Shown: piece after piece, positions 25,704-35,956 of the stretch
Layout of the letters: each line of letters starts with the position of its first letter
How positions within the stretch are numbered: position 1 is the first letter of the stretch
From: Streptoalloteichus hindustanus
GTDB taxonomy: Bacteria; Actinomycetota; Actinomycetes; Mycobacteriales; Pseudonocardiaceae
Length of the DNA: 64,000 nucleotides
Direction: 5' to 3'
Assembly: GCF_900129375.1 (NCBI RefSeq)
Contig: NZ_FQVN01000003.1
Location: forward strand, 744,001 to 808,000
Translations under genes and position numbers: made by a program
The notes under the pieces: model-generated
The model's database searches: none
What the model was told of the DNA's origin: nothing
Seen by the model: only the letters and a program-made list of their open reading frames with translations

Positions 25704-27620
25704 GTGTGCGGCCTGCTTGGGCTGGTGAGCCCCTCCACGACCGAAGCCGCTGCGGCCAGGGCGGCCGTCGCCGGAGCTCTGCGGTGCCAACGGCACCGGG
25801 GGCCCGACGAGAGTGACACCTGGCACCAGAACGAGGTGGTGTTCGGGTTCAACCGGCTCGCGTTCATCGACCTGGAGCACTCGCACCAGCCGCTGCACTA
25901 CGCCGACGGCCGGTACACGATCATCTTCAACGGCGAGATCTACAACTACCTGGAGCTGCGCGCCGAGCTGATCGAGAAGCACGGCGCGGAGTTCGCCACC
26001 GACGGCGACACCGAGGCGATCGTCGCGGCGTACCACTACCTGGGCCCGTCCATGGTGGGCCGGCTGCGCGGCATGTTCGCGTTCCTGATCTGGGACGCCG
26101 AGAAGCGTGTGATCTTCGGCGCGCGGGACCCGTTCGGCATCAAGCCGCTGTACTACGCGGCCGGCCCGCACGGCGTGGCGTTCTCCAGCGAGAAGAAGAG
26201 CCTGCTGGAGCTGGGCGACGCGCTGGGGCTGAACCCGGAGCTGGACCGCACCGCGCTGCAGCACTACCTGATCCTGCAGTACGTGCCGGAGCCGGAGACC
26301 CTGCACACGGGCGTCCGGCGGATCGAGTCGGGCACCTCGTTCACCGTCTCGCCGGGCGGCCACGTGGTGACCGAGCGGTACTTCTCCCCCACCTTCCGGC
26401 CGCGCGCGGTGCACGGCGAGGCCGACGCCTCGCGGCTGTACCACGAGATCGCCGAGGTGCTGCGCGACTCGGTGGCCAAGCACATGCGCTCCGACGTCAC
26501 CGTCGGCGCGTTCCTGTCCGGCGGGATCGACTCCAGCGCCACGGCGTGCCTGGCCAAGGAGCACAACCCGGACCTGATCGCGTTCACCACCGGGTTCGAG
26601 CGGCAGGGCTACTCCGAGGTCGACGTCGCCGCCGAGACCGCCGCCGCGATCGGCGTGAAGCACGTGGTGAAGACCGTGTCGCCGCAGGAGATGATGGACG
26701 CGCTGCCGCTCATCGTCTGGTACCTGGACGACCCGGTGGCCGACCCGTCGCTGGTCCCGCTGTACTACGTCGCGCGCGAGGCGCGGCAGTACTGCAAGGC
26801 GGTGCTGTCCGGCGAGGGCGCCGACGAGCTGTTCGGCGGCTACACGATCTACCGCGAGCCGTTGTCGCTGGCGCCGTTCGAGAAGGTGCCCGGCGCGCTG
26901 CGCCAGGTGATGGGCAAGGTCTCGGAGCGCATCCCGCACGGCGTGCGCGGCAAGGACCTGCTGCGCCGGGGCGCGCTGACGTTGGAGCAGCGCTACTACG
27001 GCAACGCCCGGATCTTCATGGACGACGAGCTGCGCCGGGTGCTGCGCACCCACGACCCGCGGGTCACGCACGCCGACGTCACCGCCCGCCCCTACCGGGA
27101 GTCGCGCGGCTGGGACCCGGTGGCCCGCATGCAGCACGTCGACCTGTTCACCTGGCTGCGCGGCGACATCCTGGTCAAGGCCGACAAGATGACCATGGCG
27201 AACTCGCTGGAGCTGCGGGTCCCGTTCCTGGACCCGGAGGTGTTCCGGGTGGCGGCGCAGCTGCCGTACCACCTGAAGATCACCAAGGAGACCACGAAGT
27301 TCGCGCTGCGCAGGGCGTTGCGCGAGATCGTGCCGCCGCACGTGCTGAACCGGAAGAAGCTCGGCTTCCCGGTGCCCATCCGGCACTGGCTCAAGGACGA
27401 GCTGCACGACTGGGCTCGGGACATCGTGATCCAGTCGCAGACCGACCACCTGATCGACAAGAACGCCGTGCTCCAGGTGCTGGAGGAGCACCGGACCGAC
27501 GTGCGCGACCACAGCCGGCGCATCTGGGCGCTGCTGGTCTTCATGCTGTGGCACGGCATCTTCGTCGAGCGCCGGCTGCGGCCCGAGATCCCCGAGCCGC
27601 AGTACCCGGTCAAGCTCTGA
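25704..27620 (+). CDS. asnB: asparagine synthetase-type glutamine amidotransferase
   Basis: 638 residues. The start must be GTG 25704 because it places the catalytic Cys at position 2 (CGLLG), the N-terminal nucleophile of class II amidotransferases. The glutaminase domain includes RHRGPDE and FNGEIYNY; the synthetase domain has the PP-loop SGGIDSS and later GEGADELFGGY. Conventional AsnB makes asparagine. Its mycobacterial and corynebacterial orthologues (AsnB/LtsA) amidate meso-diaminopimelate in peptidoglycan, which is a real alternative here. Position between ctaC and adoK matches Mtb Rv2201. Confidence 0.95.
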   Translation: MCGLLGLVSPSTTEAAAARAAVAGALRCQRHRGPDESDTWHQNEVVFGFNRLAFIDLEHSHQPLHYADGRYTIIFNGEIYNYLELRAELIEKHGAEFATDGDTEAIVAAYHYLGPSMVGRLRGMFAFLIWDAEKRVIFGARDPFGIKPLYYAAGPHGVAFSSEKKSLLELGDALGLNPELDRTALQHYLILQYVPEPETLHTGVRRIESGTSFTVSPGGHVVTERYFSPTFRPRAVHGEADASRLYHEIAEVLRDSVAKHMRSDVTVGAFLSGGIDSSATACLAKEHNPDLIAFTTGFERQGYSEVDVAAETAAAIGVKHVVKTVSPQEMMDALPLIVWYLDDPVADPSLVPLYYVAREARQYCKAVLSGEGADELFGGYTIYREPLSLAPFEKVPGALRQVMGKVSERIPHGVRGKDLLRRGALTLEQRYYGNARIFMDDELRRVLRTHDPRVTHADVTARPYRESRGWDPVARMQHVDLFTWLRGDILVKADKMTMANSLELRVPFLDPEVFRVAAQLPYHLKITKETTKFALRRALREIVPPHVLNRKKLGFPVPIRHWLKDELHDWARDIVIQSQTDHLIDKNAVLQVLEEHRTDVRDHSRRIWALLVFMLWHGIFVERRLRPEIPEPQYPVKL

Positions 27621-27660
27621 CCGCGCGCGGGCGGGTGCTCTCCGCCCGCCGCTGGTGACC

Positions 27661-27708
27661 ACGAGGCCCGGGAAACACCGCTGTCGGCGGAGGTTTCCCG
27701 GGCCTCGT
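27661..27708. terminator. terminator between convergent asnB and adoK
   Basis: A 16-bp perfect stem (ACGAGGCCCGGGAAAC and complement) encloses a 16-base spacer. Confidence 0.85.
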
Positions 27709-27768
27709 CGTGTTCGGCTCCCGCGTCGGGGTCGCCGTCAAGTGGTCAGACCATCAGACCATCAGGCG

Positions 27769-28905
<1,137 letters not shown>

Positions 28906-28976
28906 TCACTGGCAGCGCCGCAGATTACCCGCTGGTACCCGTGGTGTGCCCCGCCGCCGGGGCATAACGTCAACTC

Positions 28977-29159
28977 GTGCGCGTTGCGGAGCCTGGGTGC
29001 CTGGCCGAACTCATCGCCGACTGCGCCGAGCTGCCGACCACGCTGCTCGCCGACCACGACGGGAGCGCGGGCGCCGCGACACCGTGGGTTCCGGCGAGCT
29101 GGCTGGTGGACGACTCGTGCGCGGCCAGGGTCGCCGGACTCGACGACTACGGGAGTTGA
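28977..29159 (+). CDS. hypothetical small protein
   Basis: 60 residues, MRVAEPGCLAELIADC ... GLDDYGS. The GTG start lies six bases after TAACGT, a leaderless promoter pattern seen repeatedly in this window, which is the main support. No motif recognised. Divergent from adoK. Could be spurious. Confidence 0.45.
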   Translation: MRVAEPGCLAELIADCAELPTTLLADHDGSAGAATPWVPASWLVDDSCAARVAGLDDYGS

Positions 29160-29292
29160 CCGGGGCGCCGGGGGCGCGGGGGCGCGAGCCACGCCAACAG
29201 GCGAAGCCGCGACGGAGCCGCCGTCGCTGGGACACGGCCTCCGGGACACCACCACCGACATCGCCACGGCGGCATCGCCACCGCTGACACGT

Positions 29293-29325
29293 CGGCGCCC
29301 GCGAGCCGGTGGCTCGCGGGCGCCG
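29293..29325 (-). terminator. terminator of erpA
   Basis: Perfect 15-bp stem with a 3-base loop, 38 bases after the erpA stop. Confidence 0.85.
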
Positions 29326-29362
29326 CACGTGGTCCCGAACGGTCAGGTCCGACCGGTGTCGA

Positions 29363-29731
29363 TCAGTGGAACGAGTCGCCGCAGGCGCAGGAGCCCGTGG
29401 CGTTCGGGTTCTCGATGGTGAACCCCTGCTTCTCGATCGTGTCGACGAAGTCGATCACGGCGCCCTGCACGTACGGCGCGCTCATCCGGTCCACGACGAC
29501 CTTCAGGCCGCCGAAGTCGCGGAAGGCGTCGCCGTCCAGCGTGCGCTCGTCGAAGAAGAGCTGGTAACGCAGGCCCGCGCAGCCGCCGGGCTGGACGGCG
29601 ATGCGCAGGTACATGTCGTCCCGGCCCTCCTGGTCGAGCAGGGCCTTGGCCTTGCCCGCGGCGGCCTCGCTCAGCTCGACACCGTGGGTCGGCGCCTCGG
29701 TCGTGGTCGCCGTGGTGTTCTCCACGCTCAT
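29363..29731 (-). CDS. erpA: iron-sulfur cluster insertion protein
   Basis: 122 residues, A-type carrier of the HesB/IscA family, delivering Fe-S clusters to apo-enzymes. The three conserved cysteines are in GGCAGLRY and the C-terminal GSCACGDSFH. ATG 29731 (MSVENT) has GGGAG upstream; the frame extends beyond but is not conserved. Equivalent to Mtb Rv2204c. Lipoyl synthase and Rieske protein encoded nearby are plausible clients. Confidence 0.95.
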   Translation of the reverse strand: MSVENTTATTTEAPTHGVELSEAAAGKAKALLDQEGRDDMYLRIAVQPGGCAGLRYQLFFDERTLDGDAFRDFGGLKVVVDRMSAPYVQGAVIDFVDTIEKQGFTIENPNATGSCACGDSFH

Positions 29732-29977
29732 GGCTCTCCCTCGAAGGTGTGCGCCCGTTCTCCTCGCGGCAACACCGCCGGCGGTCGGGCTTATTCCCGG
29801 GTTCTCCCGGACTGCGAGTCCCACCTCCCATGGTGGCACATCGCCCGCCGGGACCCGACCGCTGTGACAGTCGTCCCGCCGGCCGGACTGCCGTCCCGGC
29901 GGCGCACGCGCGGGCGGGCGCTGGCCCTCGTCCCACGCTGGCCCGAGCTCTCCGTTCGGCGCGTGTCCGGTCTGTGG

Positions 29978-31087
29978 TCAGCGGCTCCACTGGGCGGCGA
30001 CGTCGGCCGCCAACGCGGTGAGCGTTCCCGTGGGGTCGGCGAGGGACGCGGCGACCGAGCCCACGTGCTCGGCCACCGAGTAGGCGGTGGCCACGCCCGC
30101 GGCGGCGGCCTCCCGCCGGCCCACGCTGACCTGGCCGGCGAGCACCAGGCACGGCACGCCGCGCTCGGCGGCGCCGCGCGCGACGGCGGTGACGAGCTTG
30201 CCGCGCAGCGACTGCCAGTCGAAGCTGCCCTCGCCCGTGACCACCAGGTCGGCGCGGTCCATGGCGGCGTCCAGGCCGGTGAGCCGGCGGACCAGGTCGG
30301 CGCCGGACTCCCGCCGGGCGCCGAGGGCGAGCAGGGCCGCCCCCAGGCCGCCGGCGGCGCCCGCGCCCGGCTCGTCCCGGACCTCGCGGCCGGTCGCCGC
30401 CGCGAGGACCTCGGCCCAGTGGGCCATGCCGGCCTCCAGCCGGCGCACGGCCGCGTCGTCGGCGCCCTTCTGCGGCCCGAACACGTGCGCGGCGCCGTGC
30501 CGGCCCAGCAAGGGGTTCTCCACGTCGGCGGCGGCCACGAGCTGGAGCCCGCCGAGGTCGGGCCGGCCGGCGAGCCCGGCGCACCGGGCCAGCGAGCCGC
30601 CGCCGGCGGGCAGGGGCCGGCCGGCGGCGTCGACCGGGGTGGCGCCCAGCGCGGCCAGCGCGCCGGCGCCCCCGTCGGTGGTCGCCGAGCCGCCGAGGCC
30701 GACCACGGCCGTCCGCGCGCCCGCGTCCCGCGCTGCGGCGAGCAGCTCGCCGACGCCCCGGCTGGTCGCCTCCTCGGGCCGACGGCGGTCGGCCGGCGCG
30801 AGGTGCAGGCCGCACGCCTGCGCGGACTCGACGTACGCGGTGCCCTCGTGCTCCAGCCAGACCGCCCGGACCGGCTCGCCGAGCGGGCCGGTGACGGTCC
30901 GCTCGCGGAGGGTTCCGCCCAGCGCCGAGTGGAGCACGTCGACGAAACCCGGCCCGCCGTCGGCGAGCGGGCGGAGCAGGAGTTCGTCGGCTGGAGCGGC
31001 GGCGCGCCAGCCCTCGGCCACGGCGTGGGCGGCGGCGCGCGCGGTGAGGGTTCCGCCGAAGCAGTCGGGGGCGACGAGGACACGCAC
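29978..31087 (-). CDS. glycerate kinase
   Basis: 369 residues of the GarK/GlxK (glycerate kinase type 1) family: APDCFGGTLTARAAAHAVAEGW at the N-terminus, RPLADGGPGFVDVL, GLGGSATTDGGAGALAALGA and LVVTGEGSFDWQSLRGKL. Converts D-glycerate to a phosphoglycerate. The GTG 31087 start follows TACCGT by seven bases (leaderless pattern). Matches Mtb Rv2205c in place. Which carbon (2 or 3) is phosphorylated cannot be told from sequence. Confidence 0.9.
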   Translation of the reverse strand: MRVLVAPDCFGGTLTARAAAHAVAEGWRAAAPADELLLRPLADGGPGFVDVLHSALGGTLRERTVTGPLGEPVRAVWLEHEGTAYVESAQACGLHLAPADRRRPEEATSRGVGELLAAARDAGARTAVVGLGGSATTDGGAGALAALGATPVDAAGRPLPAGGGSLARCAGLAGRPDLGGLQLVAAADVENPLLGRHGAAHVFGPQKGADDAAVRRLEAGMAHWAEVLAAATGREVRDEPGAGAAGGLGAALLALGARRESGADLVRRLTGLDAAMDRADLVVTGEGSFDWQSLRGKLVTAVARGAAERGVPCLVLAGQVSVGRREAAAAGVATAYSVAEHVGSVAASLADPTGTLTALAADVAAQWSR

Positions 31088-31158
31088 CCGCCGGACGGTA
31101 CCGAGCCGGTGGAGGAGGGCAACAGGGCACGAAACGCCCTTGTCCTACTCTGTTGTGC

Positions 31159-31797
31159 GTGAGGTTCCTTCGCCGCAGCCAGACCGACGACGCCGAGGCC
31201 ACCCAGAGCAGTGCCGAGGTGGCGCCGGGGCTCGATGACGCGAAGGAGCACGGCCGGGGCCGCACTCCGGGCAAGGGCCGGCCGACGCCGAAGCGCCGCG
31301 AGGCCGAGGGCCGGCGTCGCGGCCCGGTTCCCCCGCCGCCGCGCAGCCAGCGCGAGGCGTTGCGCCGCACGCGGGGCAACAAGGAGGAGCGCCGCAAGGC
31401 CGCCGCGGAGCGCCGCGAGCGGATGATGGCCGGCGACGACCGCTACCTGCTGCCGCGCGACCGGGGCCCGGTGCGGGCCTACGTCCGCGACCTGGTGGAC
31501 TCCCGGCGCAACCTGGTCGGCCTGTTCATGCCGATGGCGGTGCTGGTCTTCGTCGCGCTGCTGGTGCCCTCGGTGCAGGTGCAGCAGTACGCCAGCATCG
31601 TGGTGATGTTCATGATGCTCGCGATGATCTTCGAGGGCATCCTGCTCGGCCGGCAGGTGACCAAGAAGGTGCGGCAGCGGTTCCCGGACGCCACCGACCG
31701 CGGCCTCGGGCTCGGCTGGTACGCCTTCACCAGGGCCACCCAGCTCCGCAAGCTGCGGGTGCCCCGGCCCAGGGTCACCTACGGCGACCAGCCCTGA
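31159..31797 (+). CDS. DUF3043 membrane protein
   Basis: 212 residues. A long basic, Arg/Lys-rich cytoplasmic N-terminus (1-110) precedes two membrane helices (NLVGLFMPMAVLVFVALLVPSV and ASIVVMFMMLAMIFEGILLG). The basic C-terminus includes GLGWYAFTRATQLRKLR. It matches the DUF3043 family (Mtb Rv2206), function unknown. GTG 31159 is preferred to TTG 31153 because TACTCT ends seven bases upstream, fitting a leaderless mRNA. Divergent from the glycerate kinase gene. Confidence 0.88.
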   Translation: MRFLRRSQTDDAEATQSSAEVAPGLDDAKEHGRGRTPGKGRPTPKRREAEGRRRGPVPPPPRSQREALRRTRGNKEERRKAAAERRERMMAGDDRYLLPRDRGPVRAYVRDLVDSRRNLVGLFMPMAVLVFVALLVPSVQVQQYASIVVMFMMLAMIFEGILLGRQVTKKVRQRFPDATDRGLGLGWYAFTRATQLRKLRVPRPRVTYGDQP

Positions 31798-31819
31798 TCC
31801 CGGAACTCCGCTCCGAGCC

Positions 31820-31849
31820 AGGTCCTTTGTCCAGCTAAGGACCTAGGAT
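31820..31849 (+). promoter_or_regulatory. inverted-repeat operator overlapping the aldo/keto reductase promoter
   Basis: AGGTCCTT (31820-31827) and AAGGACCT (31837-31844) form an 8-bp perfect inverted repeat with a 9-base centre, abutting the -10 hexamer TAGGAT (31844-31849). The start codon is seven bases further on. Confidence 0.6.
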
Positions 31850-31856
31850 CGGCGAC

Positions 31857-32840
31857 ATGGAATTCCGTCGTCTCGGCCGCAGCGGCCTGTCCGTCAGCGC
31901 CATCTCCTACGGCAACTGGCTCACCCACGGCTCCCAGGTCGAGGAGGAGCAGGCCACCGCGTGCGTGAACGCCGCGCTGGACGCCGGCATCACGACCTTC
32001 GACACCGCCGACGTCTACGCGCAGACCAAGGCCGAGTCCGTCCTCGGCAGGGCGCTGCACGGCCAGCGCCGCGAGGGCCTGGAGATCTTCACCAAGGTCT
32101 TCTGGCCGACCGGGCCCGGGGAGAACGACCGGGGGCTGGGCCGCAAGCACATCTTGGAGTCCTGCAACGCCTCGCTGCGGCGGCTTCAGACCGACTACGT
32201 CGACCTCTACCAGGCGCACCGGTTCGACCGCACGGTGCCGCTGGAGGAGACGATGCTCGCCTTCGCCGACCTCGTGCGGCAGGGCAAGGTGCTCTACGTC
32301 GGCGTCTCCGAGTGGACCGCCGAGGAGATCACCCGGGGCGCGGCGCTGGCTCGCGAGCTGAAGATCCCGTTCGTCTCCAACCAGCCGCAGTACTCGATGC
32401 TGTGGCGGGTCATCGAGTCCCAGGTCGTGCCCGCGGCCGAGCGCGAGGGCATGAGCCAGATCGTGTGGTCGCCGATCGCGCAGGGCGTGCTCACCGGCAA
32501 GTACCAGCCGGGGCAGCCGGCGCCCGAGGGCTCGCGGGCCACCGACGAGTCCGGGAAGAACTTCATCGGCCGGTTCCTCGACGACGAGGTGCTCACCCGG
32601 GTGCAGAAGCTCCGGCCGATCGCCGAGGAGTGCGGGCTGTCCATGGCCCAGCTCGCGGTGGCCTGGGTGCTGCAGAACCCCAACGTCGCCTCGGCGATCA
32701 TCGGCGCGTCCCGCCCCGAGCAGGTCGCGGAGAACGTCAAGGCGGCCGGCGTGAAGCTGGACGACGAGGTGCTGCGGCGGATCGACGAGACGCTTGAAGG
32801 CGTCATCACCTACGACCCCCGGCTCACCGTCTCCCCCTGA
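31857..32840 (+). CDS. aldo/keto reductase (Kv-beta-like)
   Basis: 327-residue TIM-barrel NADPH-dependent oxidoreductase. MEFRRLGRSGLSVSAIS at the start, catalytic Asp/Tyr in FDTADVYAQTKAES, Lys in IFTKVFWPTG, His in YQAHRFD, and the cofactor loop IIGASRPEQVAENVKA at the end. The sequence style resembles potassium-channel-beta and YghZ-type reductases acting on aldehydes such as methylglyoxal. The ATG is probably at the 5' end of the mRNA. The operator overlapping its promoter suggests repression or induction by a small regulator not encoded next door. Confidence 0.9.
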   Translation: MEFRRLGRSGLSVSAISYGNWLTHGSQVEEEQATACVNAALDAGITTFDTADVYAQTKAESVLGRALHGQRREGLEIFTKVFWPTGPGENDRGLGRKHILESCNASLRRLQTDYVDLYQAHRFDRTVPLEETMLAFADLVRQGKVLYVGVSEWTAEEITRGAALARELKIPFVSNQPQYSMLWRVIESQVVPAAEREGMSQIVWSPIAQGVLTGKYQPGQPAPEGSRATDESGKNFIGRFLDDEVLTRVQKLRPIAEECGLSMAQLAVAWVLQNPNVASAIIGASRPEQVAENVKAAGVKLDDEVLRRIDETLEGVITYDPRLTVSP

Positions 32841-32844
32841 CGCC

Positions 32845-32920
32845 GGAGGTCCGACCCCTTCCAGCGGCCCGATCCCTTCCAGCGGTCCGGGATCCGGCCT
32901 CTTCCAGAGGCCTGACGCGT
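32845..32920. repeat. degenerate 18-bp tandem repeat after the reductase gene
   Basis: Three imperfect units built on CCGAYCCCTTCCAGCGG follow directly after the stop codon. Confidence 0.55.
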
Positions 32921-32970
32921 CCGGGGGTGGCCGCCGACCGCGGTGGCCGCCCCCGGAGCCCGGCCCGCCC

Positions 32971-33174
32971 CTACTCCCCCGGCGGGTTCAGGCTCATCGG
33001 CCCGTAGACCTCGGCGTCGTCGTGCAGCAGCGTCACCTGCTCGACGCCGCCGTCGAGGAGGTCGGGCCAGTTCTCCTCCAGCCAGAGCTCGGCCGAGCCC
33101 TGGTCGTCGAACCGCTCGTCCGGCCCGACGACCTCGCCACCCGCCGAGTCCTGGTACCGCCACCGGTAGACCAC
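32971..33174 (-). CDS. small conserved actinobacterial protein
   Basis: 67 residues, acidic: VYRWRYQDSAGGEVVGPDERFDDQGSAE ... EVYGPMSLNPPGE. The pattern of Trp/Tyr with an acidic body is recurrent in small actinobacterial hypothetical proteins, but no function is known to me. GTG 33174 with GGGAG eight bases upstream. Divergent from the cobalamin genes. Confidence 0.7.
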   Translation of the reverse strand: MVYRWRYQDSAGGEVVGPDERFDDQGSAELWLEENWPDLLDGGVEQVTLLHDDAEVYGPMSLNPPGE

Positions 33175-33257
33175 CTCGGGCTCCCTTCCGCCGGTTGGCC
33201 AAACGGTAGCGTTGTGCCGCCGGCGGGCAGCCCGGAAGGTCGATCAAGGAGGTCGGA

Positions 33258-35027
33258 GTGGCGCAGCGCACTCTCGTTCTCGGTGGGGCGCGCTCCGGCA
33301 AGTCCGCGCACGCCGAGGGCCTGGTCGCGGCGGAGGAGTCGGTGGTCTACGTGGCGACGGCGCGCGTCGACCGGGACGACGCCGAGTGGCGCGCCCGCGT
33401 CGAGGAGCACGTGCGACGTCGGCCGCCGGGCTGGCGCACGGTGGAGACGCCGGAGGTGGCCGAGCTGCTGCGCTCCGCCGCGCCGGACGACGGCCCGTTC
33501 CTCGTCGACGACGTCGCCACCTGGCTGACCGGCGAGCTGGACGACGCCGGCGCGTGGGAGGGCGACGGGCTCGACCGGGTGCGCGGGCGCTGGGCCGAGC
33601 TGGTCGCGGCGGTGCGCGACTGCCCGGCGCGGGTGGTGCTGGTCTCCGCCGAGGTCGGACTCGGCGTGGTGCCGGCGACCCGCTCTGGCAGGCTCTTCCG
33701 GGACGAGCTGGGCGCGCTCAACGCCGCGCTGGCCACCGAGTGCGACGAGGTCCTGTTGCTCGTCGCGGGGATCCCGCTGACGTTGCGCAGCGGTGGAGCA
33801 CGGAGGTACGCGATGCCCTCTCCTGGGACGACCAACGGCTCGGGCGACGCCGGGGCCGCGCTGCCGGCCGGGCAGCCCGCGGGCGCCCCGGGCAGCCTGG
33901 TCGGGCAGCCCGCGGGCGCCCCGGGCAGCCTGGTCGGGTCTGGCAGCCTGGTTGGGCCGGAGCTGGTCACGTTCCCGCCGGTGGCCCCGCCGGACGAGCA
34001 GGCCCGCCAGGCGGCGCTGGCCCGCCACGCGCGGCTCACCAAGCCCTCCGGCTCGCTGGGCCGGATCGAGGAGCTGGGCGTGTGGCTGGCGGCCTGCCAG
34101 GGCGTCTGCCCGCCCCGCCCCCTGACGTCGCGGGTCGTGGTGTTCGCCGGCGACCACGGGATCGCCCGGCACGGCGTGTCCGCCTACCCGACCGAGGTCA
34201 CCGGGCAGATGGTGGCCAACTTCCTCGCCGGTGGCGCCGCGGTGAACGTGCTGGCCAACGCGGCCGGCGCGGGCGTGCGCGTGGTGGACCTCGCCGTCGA
34301 CGCCGACACCCCCGAGCACGTGCGCACCCACAAGGTGCGGCGCGGCTCCGGCGTGATCGACCGCGAGGACGCGCTCAGCGAGGCCGAGGTGCGCGCCGCG
34401 GTGGCGGCCGGCAGGGCCGTCGCCGACGAGGAGATCGACGGCGGTGCGGACCTGCTCGTCGCCGGGGACATGGGCATCGGCAACACCACGCCGTCGGCCG
34501 TGCTGGTCGCCGCGCTGACCGGCGCGGAGCCGGTGGCGGTGATCGGCAGGGGCACCGGCGTCGACGACGCGGGCTGGATGCGCAAGTGCGCCGCGATCCG
34601 CGACGCGCTGCGGCGGGCCCGCAAGGTCGTCCACGACCCGGTGGCGTTGCTGCGGACCTCCTCGGGCGCGGACATCGCCGCGATGGCCGGTTTCCTGGCG
34701 CAGGCCGCCGTGCGGCGCACGCCGGTGGTGCTGGACGGTGTCGTGGTCGGCGCGGCGGCGCTGGTCGCCGAGGAGCTGGCGCCGGGCGCGCGGGAGTGGT
34801 GGGTCGCCGGACACCGCTCGGCGGAGCCGGCGCACACGATGGTGCTCGACCACCTGGAACTGCGGCCGCTGCTGGAGATGGACATGCGGCTGGGCGAGGG
34901 CTCCGGCGCCGTGGCCGCGCTGCCGCTGCTCGCCATGGCCGTGCGGGTGCTCGGCGAGATGGCCACCTTCGAGGACGCCGGGGTGTCCGATCGGCCGGCC
35001 GGGCTGACCGCCAACGCCGAAGGCTGA
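33258..35027 (+). CDS. cobUT: CobU-CobT fusion: cobinamide kinase/guanylyltransferase + DMB phosphoribosyltransferase
   Basis: 589 codons in one frame. Residues 1-178 are a full CobU: P-loop GGARSGKS (9-16) and HVRRRPPGW, ending [11 protein letters not shown]. Residues ~236-585 are a full Cob[13 protein letters not shown] at its start, [26 protein letters not shown], and the catalytic Glu547 in MRLGEGSG. CobU makes GDP-cobinamide; CobT makes alpha-ribazole phosphate; CobS (14 bp downstream) joins them. An internal GGAGG (33802-33806) six bases before ATG 33813 could start a separate 404-residue CobT. Either the cobU stop was lost, giving a true fusion, or both products are made. AAGGAGG precedes GTG 33258. 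Confidence 0.9.
   Translation: MAQRTLVLGGARSGKSAHAEGLVAAEESVVYVATARVDRDDAEWRARVEEHVRRRPPGWRTVETPEVAELLRSAAPDDGPFLVDDVATWLTGELDDAGAWEGDGLDRVRGRWAELVAAVRDCPARVVLVSAEVGLGVVPATRSGRLFRDELGALNAALATECDEVLLLVAGIPLTLRSGGARRYAMPSPGTTNGSGDAGAALPAGQPAGAPGSLVGQPAGAPGSLVGSGSLVGPELVTFPPVAPPDEQARQAALARHARLTKPSGSLGRIEELGVWLAACQGVCPPRPLTSRVVVFAGDHGIARHGVSAYPTEVTGQMVANFLAGGAAVNVLANAAGAGVRVVDLAVDADTPEHVRTHKVRRGSGVIDREDALSEAEVRAAVAAGRAVADEEIDGGADLLVAGDMGIGNTTPSAVLVAALTGAEPVAVIGRGTGVDDAGWMRKCAAIRDALRRARKVVHDPVALLRTSSGADIAAMAGFLAQAAVRRTPVVLDGVVVGAAALVAEELAPGAREWWVAGHRSAEPAHTMVLDHLELRPLLEMDMRLGEGSGAVAALPLLAMAVRVLGEMATFEDAGVSDRPAGLTANAEG
33870..33953 (+). repeat. 33-bp tandem repeat in the CobU-CobT linker
   Basis: Two identical in-frame 33-bp units (33870-33902 and 33903-33935) plus a partial third encode repeats of [11 protein letters not shown] in the linker. 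Confidence 0.9.
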
Positions 35028-35041
35028 GCGGGCGGGCGCGC

Positions 35042-35785
35042 GTGTACGGGCTGCGGCTGGCGCTGACCTGGCTCACCGTGCTCCCCGTGCCGGCGGGCCG
35101 GTTCGACCCGCCCACCTGTCGGCGGGCGATCGCGTGGGCGCCGCTGGTCGGGGTGTTGCTCGGCGGCGTCGGCGCCGCGGTCCTGGCCGGGCTGGCCGCT
35201 GCGGGCGCGCCGGGGCTGCTCGCCGGGGTCGCCGTGGTGGGGCTGCTGGTGCTGCTCACCCGGGGGATGCACGTCGACGGTTTGGCCGACGTGGTGGACG
35301 GGCTGGGCTGCTACGGCCCGCCGGAGCGGGCGCTCGCCGTGATGAAGGACGGGGGCGCCGGGCCGTTCGCGGTGGTGGCGCTGGTCCTGGTGCTGGTGGG
35401 GCAGGCCAGCGCGCTGGCCTCGCTGGCCGGGGACGGGCGGTGGGCCGCGGTGGTGCTGGCGGTGGCCGCCGGTCGCGCCGCGTTCGCGTGGTCGTGCCGG
35501 CGCGGGGTGCCGGCGGCGCGGCCCGAGGGCATGGGGGCGTTGGTCGCCGGTTCACAACCCCCGCTGGTGCCGGCGCTGTGGTGGCTGGCGCTGGGGGCGT
35601 TCGCCGTGGTCGCCGTGCCCGGTCGCCCGTGGCAGGGTCCGCTGGCGGTGCTGGTGGCGGCCGGACTGGTCACCCTGCTCACGCGGCACGCGGTGCGCCG
35701 GTTCGGCGGGATCACCGGGGACGTGCTGGGCGCGGGCTGCGAGGTAGCCACGACAGCCGTGCTGGTGACCACCTGCCTGGGCTGA
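35042..35785 (+). CDS. cobS: cobalamin 5'-phosphate synthase
   Basis: 247 residues, polytopic membrane enzyme with about seven helices that condenses GDP-cobinamide with alpha-ribazole (phosphate). Diagnostic RGMHVDGLADVVDGLG (metal-binding DGxAD) and RRFGGITGDVLGAGCE near the C-terminus are intact. The GTG at 35042 is 14 bp past the cobT stop, so the two are surely co-transcribed. The order cobU/T-cobS matches Mtb Rv2207-Rv2208. Confidence 0.95.
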   Translation: MYGLRLALTWLTVLPVPAGRFDPPTCRRAIAWAPLVGVLLGGVGAAVLAGLAAAGAPGLLAGVAVVGLLVLLTRGMHVDGLADVVDGLGCYGPPERALAVMKDGGAGPFAVVALVLVLVGQASALASLAGDGRWAAVVLAVAAGRAAFAWSCRRGVPAARPEGMGALVAGSQPPLVPALWWLALGAFAVVAVPGRPWQGPLAVLVAAGLVTLLTRHAVRRFGGITGDVLGAGCEVATTAVLVTTCLG

Positions 35786-35806
35786 TCACCCCTCAGTCCT
35801 GAGTGC

Positions 35807-35914
35807 AGCCCCCACCCTCTCCGGGGGGCGAGCCCTGCTCCAGCCTATCGGCGCCCACCCCACGGCCCAACCCCCGACGAGTCCTCTGTGGACAACTCCC
35901 GCACCTGTGCACAA
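35807..35914 (-). repeat. dispersed element, copy B (DnaA-box pair + core)
   Basis: Minus strand: TTGTGCACA (35906-35914), 10 bp, TTGTCCACA (35887-35895), 37 bp, GATAGGCT (35842-35849), then the hairpin core to 35807. It sits between convergent cobS and ilvE, so no gene start lies downstream of it. In Mtb this gap holds Rv2209. Confidence 0.82.
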
Positions 35915-35956
35915 CTCCGTCCCCCGCCCGGGCGAAACCCTTGACAGGACAGCAGA

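Noticed and set aside
25671-27662. Long minus-strand frame across asnB
   Set aside because: The plus strand encodes a complete asparagine synthetase with all motifs; the antisense frame is compositional.
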